Below, one piece after another: positions 16,158 to 22,551 of a stretch of DNA of 22,551 nt. The notes under the pieces were generated by a model. It was not told where the DNA came from. It saw only the letters and a program-made list of their open reading frames with translations, and ran no database searches. Made by a program: the position numbers and the translations under genes. Position 1 is the first letter of the stretch. Each line of letters opens with the position of its first letter. Origin of the DNA: Alphaproteobacteria bacterium (GTDB taxonomy: Bacteria; Pseudomonadota; Alphaproteobacteria; CAAHEQ01; UBA3637); the NCBI GenBank assembly GCA_900772625.1, contig CAAHEQ010000014.1:1-22551 (forward strand), read 5' to 3'.

Positions 16158-16520
16158 ATGTCAGTCACATATCAAAAAGGTCAAAATGATACACGTCCTT
16201 GGGGACAATGGGAAGTGCTGGATGCAGGTGAAAACTATATTGTCAAGCGCATTTATGTCGCGCCCCACAAAAAGCTTTCGCTTCAAATGCACCATCACCG
16301 CAGCGAGCATTGGATTATTGCCAGTGGTTCGGCTTTGGTGACTTTGGGCGATCAAACTTTTGAGGCAAAAGCAAACACAGCGATTTTTATCGATGTCGAG
16401 CAAAAACACCGCATTGCAAACGAAACAAATGGGCCCGTTATTTTTATTGAAGTGCAAACAGGCGATACATTGGACGAAAACGATATTGTGCGTTTTGAGG
16501 ACGCTTATGGCCGCGTTTGA
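16158..16520 (+). CDS. Stand-alone cupin, mannose-6-phosphate isomerase type II-like
   Basis: This 120-aa single-domain cupin closely resembles the C-terminal isomerase domain of ManC/AlgA-type bifunctional enzymes. Landmarks are RPWGQWEVLDAG, YIVKRIYVAPHKKLSLQMHHHRSEHWIIASG (the metal-binding His cluster and Glu), the distal EQKHRI histidine, and the closing DENDIVRFEDAYGR. Full enzymes are about 470 aa with a GDP-mannose pyrophosphorylase domain, absent here. It may interconvert mannose 6-phosphate and fructose 6-phosphate or act on another sugar phosphate. The start ATG has AAAGGAGA six bases upstream; a longer frame reading from 15975 overlaps ptsP and has no good start. It is monocistronic, with its own promoter and terminator. 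Confidence 0.88.
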   Translation: MSVTYQKGQNDTRPWGQWEVLDAGENYIVKRIYVAPHKKLSLQMHHHRSEHWIIASGSALVTLGDQTFEAKANTAIFIDVEQKHRIANETNGPVIFIEVQTGDTLDENDIVRFEDAYGRV

Positions 16521-16559
16521 AAACAACGGCTTTACGCTCCACCCCGTGCAAATAAATTA

Positions 16560-16594
16560 AAAACAAGCCGCCTAAAAAGGTGGCTTGTTTTTAT
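16560..16594. terminator. Strong terminator, probably bidirectional, between convergent genes
   Basis: AAACAAGCCGCC (16561-16572), loop TAAAAA, GGTGGCTTGTTT (16579-16590), followed by T residues. The 12-bp stem has one G-U in plus-strand RNA; the minus-strand RNA has one A-C mismatch but a good T-rich tail. It ends the cupin transcript and probably the clpB/Skp-like one. Confidence 0.85.
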
Positions 16595-16604
16595 CGTTTA
16601 TCAT

Positions 16605-16997
16605 TTAAGCTTTCTTGATTTTTTGCGCAACTTGTTGACTGATATCCTCGCCCCCAAAAATCAAAGTCGTTTTAGCAAAAACAAAATCAAAGCCCAGCTC
16701 TTTTGCCGTATTTGCAATCAACTGCTCAAGCTTTTCATCAATCGCTTGCAAAGCTTTAGCATAATCCTGCTGCAGCGCTTGTTGACGCAGCATATATTCC
16801 TGCTGGAGCTTGTGCGCCAAAGCCTGCTGTTGCAGCGGGGTCGGTTGAGCGGCAACTTGCTTATTTGCGGCCTCGCCCCACGCTTGAAGAGCTTCTGCTT
16901 TCTTTTGTTGTGCTTGTTGCTCGGCAATAAAAGCGGGCATTTGGTTTAAAACCCACGGAATATCGACTACTGCTGCTTTGATAGTTGTTTGTGCCAT
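16605..16997 (-). CDS. Skp/OmpH-like protein without a signal peptide
   Basis: This is a 130-aa protein with the Skp/OmpH pattern: a short beta strand (IKAAVVDIPWVLNQ), a long Gln/Ala/Lys-rich coiled coil (about residues 25-100), and a closing beta segment (ELGFDFVFAKTTLIFGGEDISQQVAQKI) that aligns in order with the Skp C-terminal strand and helix. Skp is a periplasmic chaperone for outer-membrane proteins, but this sequence starts MAQTTIKAAVVD with no hydrophobic leader, so it is predicted to stay in the cytoplasm. The start is supported by AAAGGA seven bases upstream. It lies 32 bases after clpB on the same strand and probably shares its transcript. The homology is weak by eye and the function unknown. 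Confidence 0.65.
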   Translation of the reverse strand: MAQTTIKAAVVDIPWVLNQMPAFIAEQQAQQKKAEALQAWGEAANKQVAAQPTPLQQQALAHKLQQEYMLRQQALQQDYAKALQAIDEKLEQLIANTAKELGFDFVFAKTTLIFGGEDISQQVAQKIKKA

Positions 16998-17029
16998 TGA
17001 TCAGTCCTTTCGTTAAATGTTTTTCATGT

Positions 17030-19537
17030 TTACAGCTTAAAAATCAAGTTGTTTTTATCGGCCGATACGTTGACGGTCGCATTGTCTTTAATCTCGCCCG
17101 CCAGCAACTTAATCGCTAATGGATTTTCAAGCTCTTGCTGAATCAAACGTTTCAAAGGTCTTGCGCCGAACTCGGCATCATAGCCATTGTCGGCCAACCA
17201 ATCTTTTGCTTTTTCGTCCAGCTTGAGCGTAATATGGCGGTCGGCAAGACGCGATTGCAAATGATCGATTTGAATGTCGACAATTTTGCGAATGTCTTCT
17301 TTTTTCAAAGCATTAAACTTGATGATTTCATCCAAACGGTTCAAAAACTCTGGCTTAAAGAAAGTCTTTAATTTCGCCATCATATCTTTTTCATTGTCAC
17401 CCGTCACCAAGTTAGATGTCAAAATAATAAAGGTGTTTTTAAAGTCTACAGTCCGCCCTTTACTGTCCGTCAAGCGCCCTTCGTCCAAAATCTGCAACAA
17501 CAGGTTAAACACATCAGGATGTGCTTTTTCAACCTCATCAAACAAAATGACTTGATAGGGGCGGCGGCGCACAGCTTCGGTCAAAATACCGCCTTCTTCA
17601 TAGCCCACATATCCAGGAGGAGACCCAATCAATCTTGCAACAGAATGCTTTTCCATATACTCGGACATATCAATGCGAATATAGGCACTTTCTTCATCGA
17701 ACAAGAATGTAGCCAATGCTTTGGCAAGTTCAGTCTTACCAACACCAGTCGGGCCTAAGAACAAGAACGAGCCAATGGGGCGGTTTGGATCTTTCAGCCC
17801 CGCACGCGAACGGCGCACAGCATTCGCAACCGCAGTAATTGCCGCGTCTTGTCCCACCACGCGGCGCGCAAGTACTTTTTCGATATTGAGCAACTTTTCC
17901 TTTTCCGAGCTCATCAGTTTGTCCGTTGGAATGCCTGTCCACTTTGACACCACCGAGGCAATCAAGTCAGGCGTCACCGTCTCTGGAGCGCTTTGAGATT
18001 GGTTCAATTTGTTGAGCTTGTCCAGCTGAGCTTGCATTTCTGGAATATCCTTGTATTGCAAACGACCCGCTGTTTCATACTCGCCATTACGAAAAGCCTT
18101 GTCCATATCGATTTTGGCTTTGTCAATTTTCTCGCGCAAGATGTTGGCTTCGTGGACGCCATTTTTCGCGGTTTGCCATTTGGCCGTCATATCGGCGGAT
18201 TGCTTTTCCATCTCGGGAATCTTCTTTTCAATAACGCCAAGGCGCTCTTTGGAGGCTGCGTCTTTTTCTTTGCGCAAAGCCTCTCGCTCGATTTTAAGCT
18301 GCAACAGCTTGCGGTCGAGCTCGTCCAAAGCTTCGGGCTTAGAGTCCAACGCCATTTTCAAGCGGCTGGCGGCCTCGTCCACCAAGTCAATAGCCTTATC
18401 GGGCAAGAAACGGTCGGCAATATAGCGGTTCGACATCACCGCCGCCGAAACAAGCGCTGCGTCAGAAATACGCACGCCGTGGTGAATCTCATACTTTTCC
18501 TTAATACCACGCAAGATTGAAATCGTATCTTCTACGGTCGGTTCGTTGACATAAACTGGCTGAAAGCGGCGCGCAAAGGCGGCGTCTTTTTCAATATACT
18601 TTTGGTATTCTTTTAATGTCGTTGCGCCAATGCAGTGCAGCTCACCTCGCGCCAATGCTGGTTTGAGTAAGTTAGAGGCGTCCATCGAGCCTTCATTTGC
18701 CCCTGCACCCACAACCGTGTGCATTTCATCGATAAACAAAATGACTTGACCTTGCGAGCTGGACACTTCATTTAAGACGCCTTTTAAGCGCTCTTCAAAC
18801 TCGCCGCGGTATTTAGCACCCGCAATCAAAGCACCCATATCCAGCGCCATCAAACGCTTGTGCGCCAAGCTTTCGGGCACGTCACCGTTGACAATACGCA
18901 ACGCCAATCCTTCGACAATGGCCGTTTTGCCCACACCAGGCTCACCAATCAACACTGGGTTGTTTTTCGTACGTCTGGACAGCACTTGAATCGTATGCCT
19001 GATTTCCTCGTCACGGCCGATAACGGGGTCGAGCTTGCCTTGTTTGGCGCGTTCAGTAAAATCGATTGCATAGCGCTTTAAAGCTTCAAAACTGTCCTCG
19101 GCGGAAGCGGACTCTGCCGTTCTGCCTTGACGCATTTTGTTGATCACTTCGTTGAGCTTTTTTAAGTCTACGCCATAGCTTTTTTCAGCCAAAGCGGCTT
19201 GCAGCAAACGTTCAACCGTCACGTAAGCGTCTTTTGCTTGATGCGCGATTTGTTCGGCTCTGTCCATCGTCTTTAAAAAGTCTTGGGAAGCCGTGACTTG
19301 AACCGAATCGCCACTGACTTTTGGCAATTTAGCAATCGCTTCATCAATGCCCGCGCTCAGAGCGTTTAAGTCCGCCCCCGCTTGCGATAAAAGCGAGCAC
19401 GCCATTCCAGCTCTGTCCTCAGTCATCACTTTGAGCAAATGCGCCGTTGTTAAGTAGGGATTTCCTTCTCTTGCCGCAAGATTTTGTGCATTTTGGATAA
19501 AACCTTGCGATCTGTCTGTAAATTTTTCTATATTCAT
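17030..19537 (-). CDS. clpB: ATP-dependent disaggregase ClpB
   Basis: This 835-aa Hsp100 chaperone, with DnaK, threads aggregated proteins through its hexameric ring. Domains in order are: an N-terminal Clp repeat domain (about 1-140); AAA-1 with Walker A GEPGVGKT (198-205) and Walker B VILFIDEMHTVVGAG; the complete coiled-coil M domain (about 395-520) that docks DnaK; and AAA-2 with GPTGVGKTELAKALA and VILFDEVEKAHPDVFN. It ends with the C-terminal small domain. It is slightly shorter than E. coli ClpB (857 aa), mostly in the N-terminal region. The M domain excludes ClpA and ClpC. AGAGGTGG precedes the ATG. A sigma32-like promoter lies 24-51 bases upstream, so heat-shock induction is expected. 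Confidence 0.97.
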   Translation of the reverse strand: MNIEKFTDRSQGFIQNAQNLAAREGNPYLTTAHLLKVMTEDRAGMACSLLSQAGADLNALSAGIDEAIAKLPKVSGDSVQVTASQDFLKTMDRAEQIAHQAKDAYVTVERLLQAALAEKSYGVDLKKLNEVINKMRQGRTAESASAEDSFEALKRYAIDFTERAKQGKLDPVIGRDEEIRHTIQVLSRRTKNNPVLIGEPGVGKTAIVEGLALRIVNGDVPESLAHKRLMALDMGALIAGAKYRGEFEERLKGVLNEVSSSQGQVILFIDEMHTVVGAGANEGSMDASNLLKPALARGELHCIGATTLKEYQKYIEKDAAFARRFQPVYVNEPTVEDTISILRGIKEKYEIHHGVRISDAALVSAAVMSNRYIADRFLPDKAIDLVDEAASRLKMALDSKPEALDELDRKLLQLKIEREALRKEKDAASKERLGVIEKKIPEMEKQSADMTAKWQTAKNGVHEANILREKIDKAKIDMDKAFRNGEYETAGRLQYKDIPEMQAQLDKLNKLNQSQSAPETVTPDLIASVVSKWTGIPTDKLMSSEKEKLLNIEKVLARRVVGQDAAITAVANAVRRSRAGLKDPNRPIGSFLFLGPTGVGKTELAKALATFLFDEESAYIRIDMSEYMEKHSVARLIGSPPGYVGYEEGGILTEAVRRRPYQVILFDEVEKAHPDVFNLLLQILDEGRLTDSKGRTVDFKNTFIILTSNLVTGDNEKDMMAKLKTFFKPEFLNRLDEIIKFNALKKEDIRKIVDIQIDHLQSRLADRHITLKLDEKAKDWLADNGYDAEFGARPLKRLIQQELENPLAIKLLAGEIKDNATVNVSADKNNLIFKL

Positions 19538-19560
19538 TATTTTCCACCTCTTGCAATATG

Positions 19561-19588
19561 ATATAAGGATTTATTCTGATATTTCAAG
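19561..19588 (-). promoter_or_regulatory. Sigma32 (RpoH)-type heat-shock promoter of clpB
   Basis: Minus strand: CTTGAAA (19588-19582), 13-base spacer, CCTTATAT (19568-19561). The -35 is a perfect match to the RpoH consensus and the -10 resembles the C-rich/TAT form. Its place just upstream of clpB, a classical heat-shock gene, supports the call. Confidence 0.7.
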
Positions 19589-19636
19589 AGGAAAATGAAT
19601 ATTTTTTTATGCTGTGCATCCATCTTCTTTTTCCCC

Positions 19637-19664
19637 AAAAAAAGCGCCAGCTTTTGCCAGCGCT
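19637..19664 (-). terminator. Terminator of the OMP gene
   Basis: Minus strand: AGCGCTGGC, loop AAAA, GCTGGCGCT, then a run of seven T. The stem is nine pairs with two G-U only in this orientation; the opposite strand would have two mismatches, which assigns it to the minus strand. It insulates the OMP transcript from the clpB promoter. Confidence 0.8.
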
Positions 19665-19696
19665 TTATAAAAATTGTTAAAGGCTCGATAAAGGCG

Positions 19697-20332
19697 TTAA
19701 AAAGCCCATCTGCCACCAACCAAGATTTCGTTGGATCGTAAATCGACTTTACGTTTTTCCGTTTTTTCAAACGTCATCGAACCGTAATCAGAGAAACGAT
19801 ACATCACGTCCACAAAAACGCGGTGGTAAACTTCAACGGAAATGCCCGCGCCTACGTTAAAAGCAAAGGATGTATCGTCATCTTTATCATCGTGCTTATA
19901 ATAAGGGTTATAGGTCGGTTTTGTCTTGTAATCAATTTTGCCGTATGTTGCACCAACGCCTGCGTTTATAAATGGCGTCACAATCGAGCGCGTTGGAATG
20001 TCAATATAAAGCTGTGCCATAAAGGATTGCAATTCCAATTTCAGCTCTTCTTTAATGGCTTCTGTTTGGGCAGGCAGATAAATGCGATGCTCGCTTTTCC
20101 AACCAAACTTATCATTGTATTCAAAGCTGAGACGCAAGAAATCCGTCAAACGCATACCGACCACAGGTGAAAAGCTTGTCGCTTCTTCTTTGTAATCGAT
20201 TTTGCTGGACGACATTTTCACAGACGATGAACCCGTCATCGCACCCACATAAAATGGAAACTCGACCTCAGCCAAAGCTGGCTGAGCAATGATTATGGCA
20301 AGTGCCGTCAAGGCAAACAACATTTTTTTCAT
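19697..20332 (-). CDS. Outer-membrane beta-barrel protein (OmpA-barrel/opacity-like)
   Basis: This 211-aa protein starts with a clear signal peptide (MKKMLFALTALAIIIAQPALA, cleavage expected after ALA, about residue 21). The mature part alternates polar and hydrophobic residues in about eight strands, has charged loops (a loop near residue 150 with HDDKDDD), and ends in the strand VGGRWAF with the C-terminal Phe recognised by the BAM complex. This fits the eight-stranded OMP_b-brl class found widely in alphaproteobacteria. Its function (adhesion, structural or unknown) cannot be read. AAAGGAG lies eight bases before the ATG, a promoter lies in the short gap upstream, and a terminator follows, so it is probably monocistronic. 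Confidence 0.87.
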   Translation of the reverse strand: MKKMLFALTALAIIIAQPALAEVEFPFYVGAMTGSSSVKMSSSKIDYKEEATSFSPVVGMRLTDFLRLSFEYNDKFGWKSEHRIYLPAQTEAIKEELKLELQSFMAQLYIDIPTRSIVTPFINAGVGATYGKIDYKTKPTYNPYYKHDDKDDDTSFAFNVGAGISVEVYHRVFVDVMYRFSDYGSMTFEKTEKRKVDLRSNEILVGGRWAF

Positions 20333-20356
20333 CTTTCTATCTCCTTTTGTTGATAT

Positions 20357-20385
20357 ATTTTAGAGCATTGTCTTGACACCTGCAA
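20357..20385 (-). promoter_or_regulatory. Promoter for the OMP gene
   Basis: Minus strand: TTGCAG (20385-20380), 17-base spacer, TAAAAT (20362-20357). The predicted leader is about 18-20 bases with AAAGGAG. Confidence 0.6.
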
Positions 20386-20391
20386 GCAAAA

Positions 20392-20790
20392 TTATTCATC
20401 TCGTTGAAGCTCAACAACCATAGGCAAAGGACGCCCCGTCCATTTTGCGTACGTGCGCGTTTGCTGGCAGTAATAAATGCGCCGCATTTTAAGCAGCTTC
20501 TTTTTTTGAATGCGCAAATATTTGGCGGCTTGAGCTTTACGATCGGCCTCAACGATTTTGCACATTTTTTCATACAGCACATCACGCAGGTTTTGTGCGT
20601 CTGAGCTGAAAATCTCACCCTCTTTTGTCACGTAAACATTGATGATTTGGCAATCAAGATGCTTGTTCGGCACGCGCGGATAAGGTTTAAGCAACGTCTC
20701 TGGCACGCAGATTTTTTTGCCATTTTTAGCCTTAACAACACGTCCATCTTTGAAACGTGTATAAGCGCCGATTTTTTCTATTACTTCCAT
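20392..20790 (-). CDS. Conserved-looking protein of unknown function, 132 aa
   Basis: I do not recognise this 132-aa soluble protein. The N-terminal half (MEVIEKIGAYTRFKDGRVVK...) looks like short beta strands with basic residues and contains VPETLLKPYPRVPNKH. The middle (about 60-100) is a charged helix rich in K, R, E and A (EADRKAQAAKYLRIQKKKLL). The end is basic and aromatic (MRRIYYCQQTRTYAKWTGRP), then an acidic tail. The overall charge is strongly positive, which would suit nucleic-acid binding, but no known motif is visible. Support for a real gene: near-consensus promoter, GGGAGGA before the ATG, and an uninterrupted frame. It is divergent from the rpsF operon. Confidence 0.75.
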   Translation of the reverse strand: MEVIEKIGAYTRFKDGRVVKAKNGKKICVPETLLKPYPRVPNKHLDCQIINVYVTKEGEIFSSDAQNLRDVLYEKMCKIVEADRKAQAAKYLRIQKKKLLKMRRIYYCQQTRTYAKWTGRPLPMVVELQRDE

Positions 20791-20852
20791 ATTTCCGATT
20801 TTTCCTCCCGTTAGCGAATGTTAAAGAAACCCTTCGAACCCCCTCTTCGTTC

Positions 20853-20881
20853 AGTATACCAAAAACTATATATTTTGTCAA
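20853..20881 (-). promoter_or_regulatory. Near-consensus sigma70 promoter for the 132-aa gene
   Basis: Minus strand: perfect TTGACA (20881-20876), 17-base spacer, TATACT (20858-20853). The predicted leader is about 56 bases. Confidence 0.8.
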
Positions 20882-20956
20882 GTATTTTTACACATCTAAT
20901 TTTATTTATTTTTTCTTCACAACAAGCACTGTTTTTATAAGCTTTTTTATAAAAAA

Positions 20957-20989
20957 ACACTTGACAAGTGTGTCGTTTCGTGTTAGTTT
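20957..20989 (+). promoter_or_regulatory. rpsF operon promoter with palindrome over the -35
   Basis: Plus strand: TTGACA (20961-20966), 17-base spacer, TAGTTT (20984-20989). A perfect 15-base palindrome, ACACTTGACAAGTGT (20957-20971), is centred inside the -35. A/T-rich DNA upstream could act as an UP element. Confidence 0.65.
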
Positions 20990-20995
20990 ACTTAC

Positions 20996-21111
20996 CGCTG
21001 ATAGCTCCTTGTCTGTCGCAAATTGTGCCAGACTATGCCACAGGGCTTTACAAACGCGGTTGTTTTTAAAGTCAGAAACCGTGGCCGAGATATCCAGAAG
21101 GAGAAGATTTT
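20996..21111 (+). promoter_or_regulatory. Structured 5' leader of rpsF (possible S6:S18 autoregulatory site)
   Basis: The predicted leader is about 116 bases. Two stem-loops are visible: GTCTG/CAGAC (21011-21033, with inner GCA/TGC) and CGCGGTT/AACCGTG (21055-21083, one G-U). The first bases include CTCCTT (21005-21010), exactly complementary to the rpsF Shine-Dalgarno AAGGAG (21098-21103). Ribosomal S6:S18 is known to repress rpsF leaders in many bacteria through a CCG-containing stem; CCG occurs here at 21079-21081 and 21085-21087, but I cannot prove the motif. The rest of the 20791-21111 gap is A/T-rich and holds the two divergent promoters. Confidence 0.4.
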
Positions 21112-21492
21112 ATGTCTTTTTATGAACATGTATTTGTTGCACGTCAAGATTTAACACCTGCTCAAGTTGATGAATTAGCAAATAAGTTTGCTGGCATCAT
21201 CGAAAAAGAAGGTGGCAAAGTCACAAAACGTGAAAATTGGGGTTTGCGTAATTTAGCTTACCGTATTCAAAAAAACCGTAAAGGTTATTATGTATTGTTT
21301 AACATTGACGCACCTGCTGCGGCTGTGACGGAAATGGAGCGCACAATGCGCATTGACGAAGACGTCATCCGTCATTTGACAGTCAAAGTGGACGCTTTGG
21401 AAGAAGGTCCATCCGTTATGTTGGCACCAAAATCCAAAAAAGAAGATGGTGAAGATTTATTCGATACAAACTCTGAAAGTGAGGCATTCTAA
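21112..21492 (+). CDS. rpsF: 30S ribosomal protein S6
   Basis: This 126-aa protein has the ferredoxin-like S6 fold: MSFYEHVFVARQDLTPAQVDEL at the start, ENWGLRNLAYRIQKNRKGYYVLFNI in the middle, and MERTMRIDEDVIRHLTVKV at the end of the core, followed by an acidic tail (KEDGEDLFDTNSESEAF) typical of the family. S6 binds S18 and 16S rRNA in the platform of the small subunit. The start has AAGGAGAAG eight bases upstream. Its TAA overlaps the rpsR ATG as TAATG. Confidence 0.97.
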   Translation: MSFYEHVFVARQDLTPAQVDELANKFAGIIEKEGGKVTKRENWGLRNLAYRIQKNRKGYYVLFNIDAPAAAVTEMERTMRIDEDVIRHLTVKVDALEEGPSVMLAPKSKKEDGEDLFDTNSESEAF

Positions 21493-21734
21493 TGCAAGAA
21501 TCTCGTCAATCATTTTTCCATCGCTCGAAGTCTTGCCCATTCTGTGGCAAAAACGCCCCTGCGATTGATTACAAAGATGTGAAACGTTTATCTGGTTTCG
21601 TTTCTGAACGCGGTAAAATGGTTCCGTCTCGTATTTCCTGTGTATGTGCTAAGCACCAACGCGCTTTGTCGAAAGCCATTAAGCGTGCTCGTTTCTTAGC
21701 TCTGTTGGCTTATGTGACAGGTATGGATAACTAA
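21492..21734 (+). CDS. rpsR: 30S ribosomal protein S18, cysteine-rich form
   Basis: This 80-aa protein carries the S18 core IDYKDVKRLSGFVSERGKMVPSRI and AIKRARFLALLAY, which binds 16S rRNA with S6. It retains Cys15 and Cys18 (CPFC) and Cys50, Cys52 and His55 (CVCAKH), enough for a zinc site (C+ form). Many bacterial S18 proteins have lost these residues. The start codon overlaps the rpsF stop by one base, so the pair is made in equal amounts. Confidence 0.97.
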   Translation: MQESRQSFFHRSKSCPFCGKNAPAIDYKDVKRLSGFVSERGKMVPSRISCVCAKHQRALSKAIKRARFLALLAYVTGMDN

Positions 21735-21745
21735 GGAGACCAAAA

Positions 21746-22309
21746 ATGGAAGTCATTTTATTAGAAAAAATTGAACGTTTAGGTCAAATGGGCGATGTCG
21801 TCAACGTTAAAAACGGCTATGCTCGCAACTACTTATTGCCTCAAAAGAAAGCTTTGCGCTCGACAGAAGCAAACAAAGCATACTTTGAAAGCAAACGTGC
21901 AGAATTGGAAGCTCGCAACTTGAAGATGCGTGAAGAAGCCGAAAAAGCAGCTGAAAAAATTAAAACAGTTGCTTTGTCGTTGGTTCGTCAAGCAGCCGAA
22001 AGTGGTATGCTGTACGGTTCTGTATCGGCTCGCGATATTTTCGAAGCTTTGCGCGATATGAACGTGAAAATCGAACGCCACCAAGTTGATATGCCTCAAG
22101 CAATCAAAAACGTTGGTGTGTACGATGTGCGTATCGTTTTGCACCCAGATGTTGCAACGACTATTAAAGTCACAGTTGCTCGTTCGGGCGAAGAAGCTGA
22201 CAAATTGGCAAAGTCTTATAACTCTGACCTCGTCAAGCCAGTTAACGAGACTGTTGTTGAAGAAATTGTTGCTCCAGCAGAAGCAGAACAAGCTCCAGCT
22301 GAGGCTTAA
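21746..22309 (+). CDS. rplI: 50S ribosomal protein L9
   Basis: This 187-aa protein starts with the L9 signature MEVILLEKIERLGQMGDVVNVKNGYARNYLLP (N-terminal rRNA-binding domain), then the long connecting helix (about 45-80) and the C-terminal domain ending near IVLHPDVATTIKVTVA. About 35 further residues form an Ala/Glu/Pro tail, as in many alphaproteobacterial L9 proteins (E. coli has 149 aa). L9 helps keep the reading frame. The Shine-Dalgarno AAGGAGA is eight bases from the ATG, 11 bases after rpsR. Confidence 0.97.
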   Translation: MEVILLEKIERLGQMGDVVNVKNGYARNYLLPQKKALRSTEANKAYFESKRAELEARNLKMREEAEKAAEKIKTVALSLVRQAAESGMLYGSVSARDIFEALRDMNVKIERHQVDMPQAIKNVGVYDVRIVLHPDVATTIKVTVARSGEEADKLAKSYNSDLVKPVNETVVEEIVAPAEAEQAPAEA

Positions 22310-22347
22310 TCTTTAACCCACAACCCTATCGAAAGGAGGGGAGAACA

Positions 22348-22551
22348 ATAGTTCAAGTTATCGTACGCGAAAACAATGTCGAACAAGCTTTGCGTGCTTT
22401 GAAAAAGAAGATGCAACGCGAAGGATTATTCCGCGAAATGAAGATGCGCCGTGAATTCGAAAAGCCATCTGAAAAGCGCAAGCGTGAAAAAGCTGAAGGC
22501 ATTCGCCGTAATCGCAAGATTCAACGGAAACGCAGATGGGCAGAAGGTTAT
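22348..22551 (+). CDS. rpsU: 30S ribosomal protein S21, apparent AUA start (cut by window edge)
   Basis: The frame reads (M)VQVIVRENNVEQALRALKK... through KMQREGLFREMKMRREFEKPSEKRKREKAEGIRRNRK, a textbook S21, and is open to the window end (68 codons). S21 sits on the platform and helps initiation. No ATG, GTG or TTG exists in frame between the rplI stop region and the conserved start. The codon before VQV is ATA (22348-22350), eight bases after a strong Shine-Dalgarno (AAAGGAGG), exactly where a start belongs; the next in-frame ATG is at 22411, which would delete the conserved N terminus. It follows rplI by 38 bases with no terminator, so it is probably in the rpsF operon. Confidence 0.9.
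   Translation, partial: MVQVIVRENNVEQALRALKKKMQREGLFREMKMRREFEKPSEKRKREKAEGIRRNRKIQRKRRWAEGY

Noticed and set aside
19537..19770. 77-codon minus-strand ORF upstream of clpB
   Set aside because: It runs through the OMP gene end, its terminator and the clpB promoter, so it is a chance frame.
1..22551. CRISPR array, insertion sequence, prophage or toxin-antitoxin pair
   Set aside because: No regularly spaced short repeats, transposase motifs, phage proteins or small paired genes of that kind were seen on either strand.

Overview
The window reads as chromosomal, mostly housekeeping DNA from an alphaproteobacterium with moderate GC content. The case rests on the rpsF-rpsR-rplI ribosomal cluster with an alphaproteobacterial-type S18, a GAF-containing PtsP (nitrogen-type PTS enzyme I), a DUF47-Pit pair, an OmpA-type small barrel protein and the general look of the proteins. 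UGA is used as a normal stop (mrcA, ptsP) and prfB keeps its RF2 autoregulatory frameshift, so the code is standard. No phage, transposase, CRISPR or defence gene was seen.

Layout. 1-6858 (minus): a likely polycistron running HAD hydrolase > PBP1A (mrcA) > release factor 2 (prfB, programmed +1 frameshift) > DUF47/PhoU-like > Pit phosphate transporter > AsmA-like protein cut by the window edge. 6935-10240 (plus): pepA > dtd > murA, tightly overlapping. 10241-10812: a 572-base gene-free, GC-rich, repeat- and hairpin-rich island between convergent murA and tag. 10813-16027 (minus): tag, a tRNA-Asp(GTC) with its own terminator, then ptsP > a GlmU-like uridylyltransferase lacking most of its C-terminal domain > small membrane protein > glk. 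16158-16520 (plus): a stand-alone ManC-type cupin ending at a strong terminator. 16605-20790 (minus): a 132-aa gene of unknown function, an outer-membrane barrel protein, clpB behind a sigma32-like promoter, and a Skp/OmpH-like protein with no signal peptide. 21112-22551 (plus): rpsF, rpsR, rplI and the start of rpsU, behind a 116-base leader.

The genes group around envelope building (PBP1A, MurA, GlmU-like, AsmA-like, OMP), phosphate uptake (DUF47-Pit), sugar and PTS signalling (PtsP, Glk), protein quality control (ClpB, PepA, Dtd) and translation (RF2, tRNA-Asp, S6, S18, L9, S21). The most unusual items are: rpsU with no canonical start codon (apparently AUA) placed directly after rplI; the truncated GlmU; the signal-less Skp-like protein downstream of clpB; and the paired bipartite repeats with the same 20-base spacer length in the murA-tag gap. 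I did not find a convincing new multi-gene system. Most of the window is ordinary core genome.
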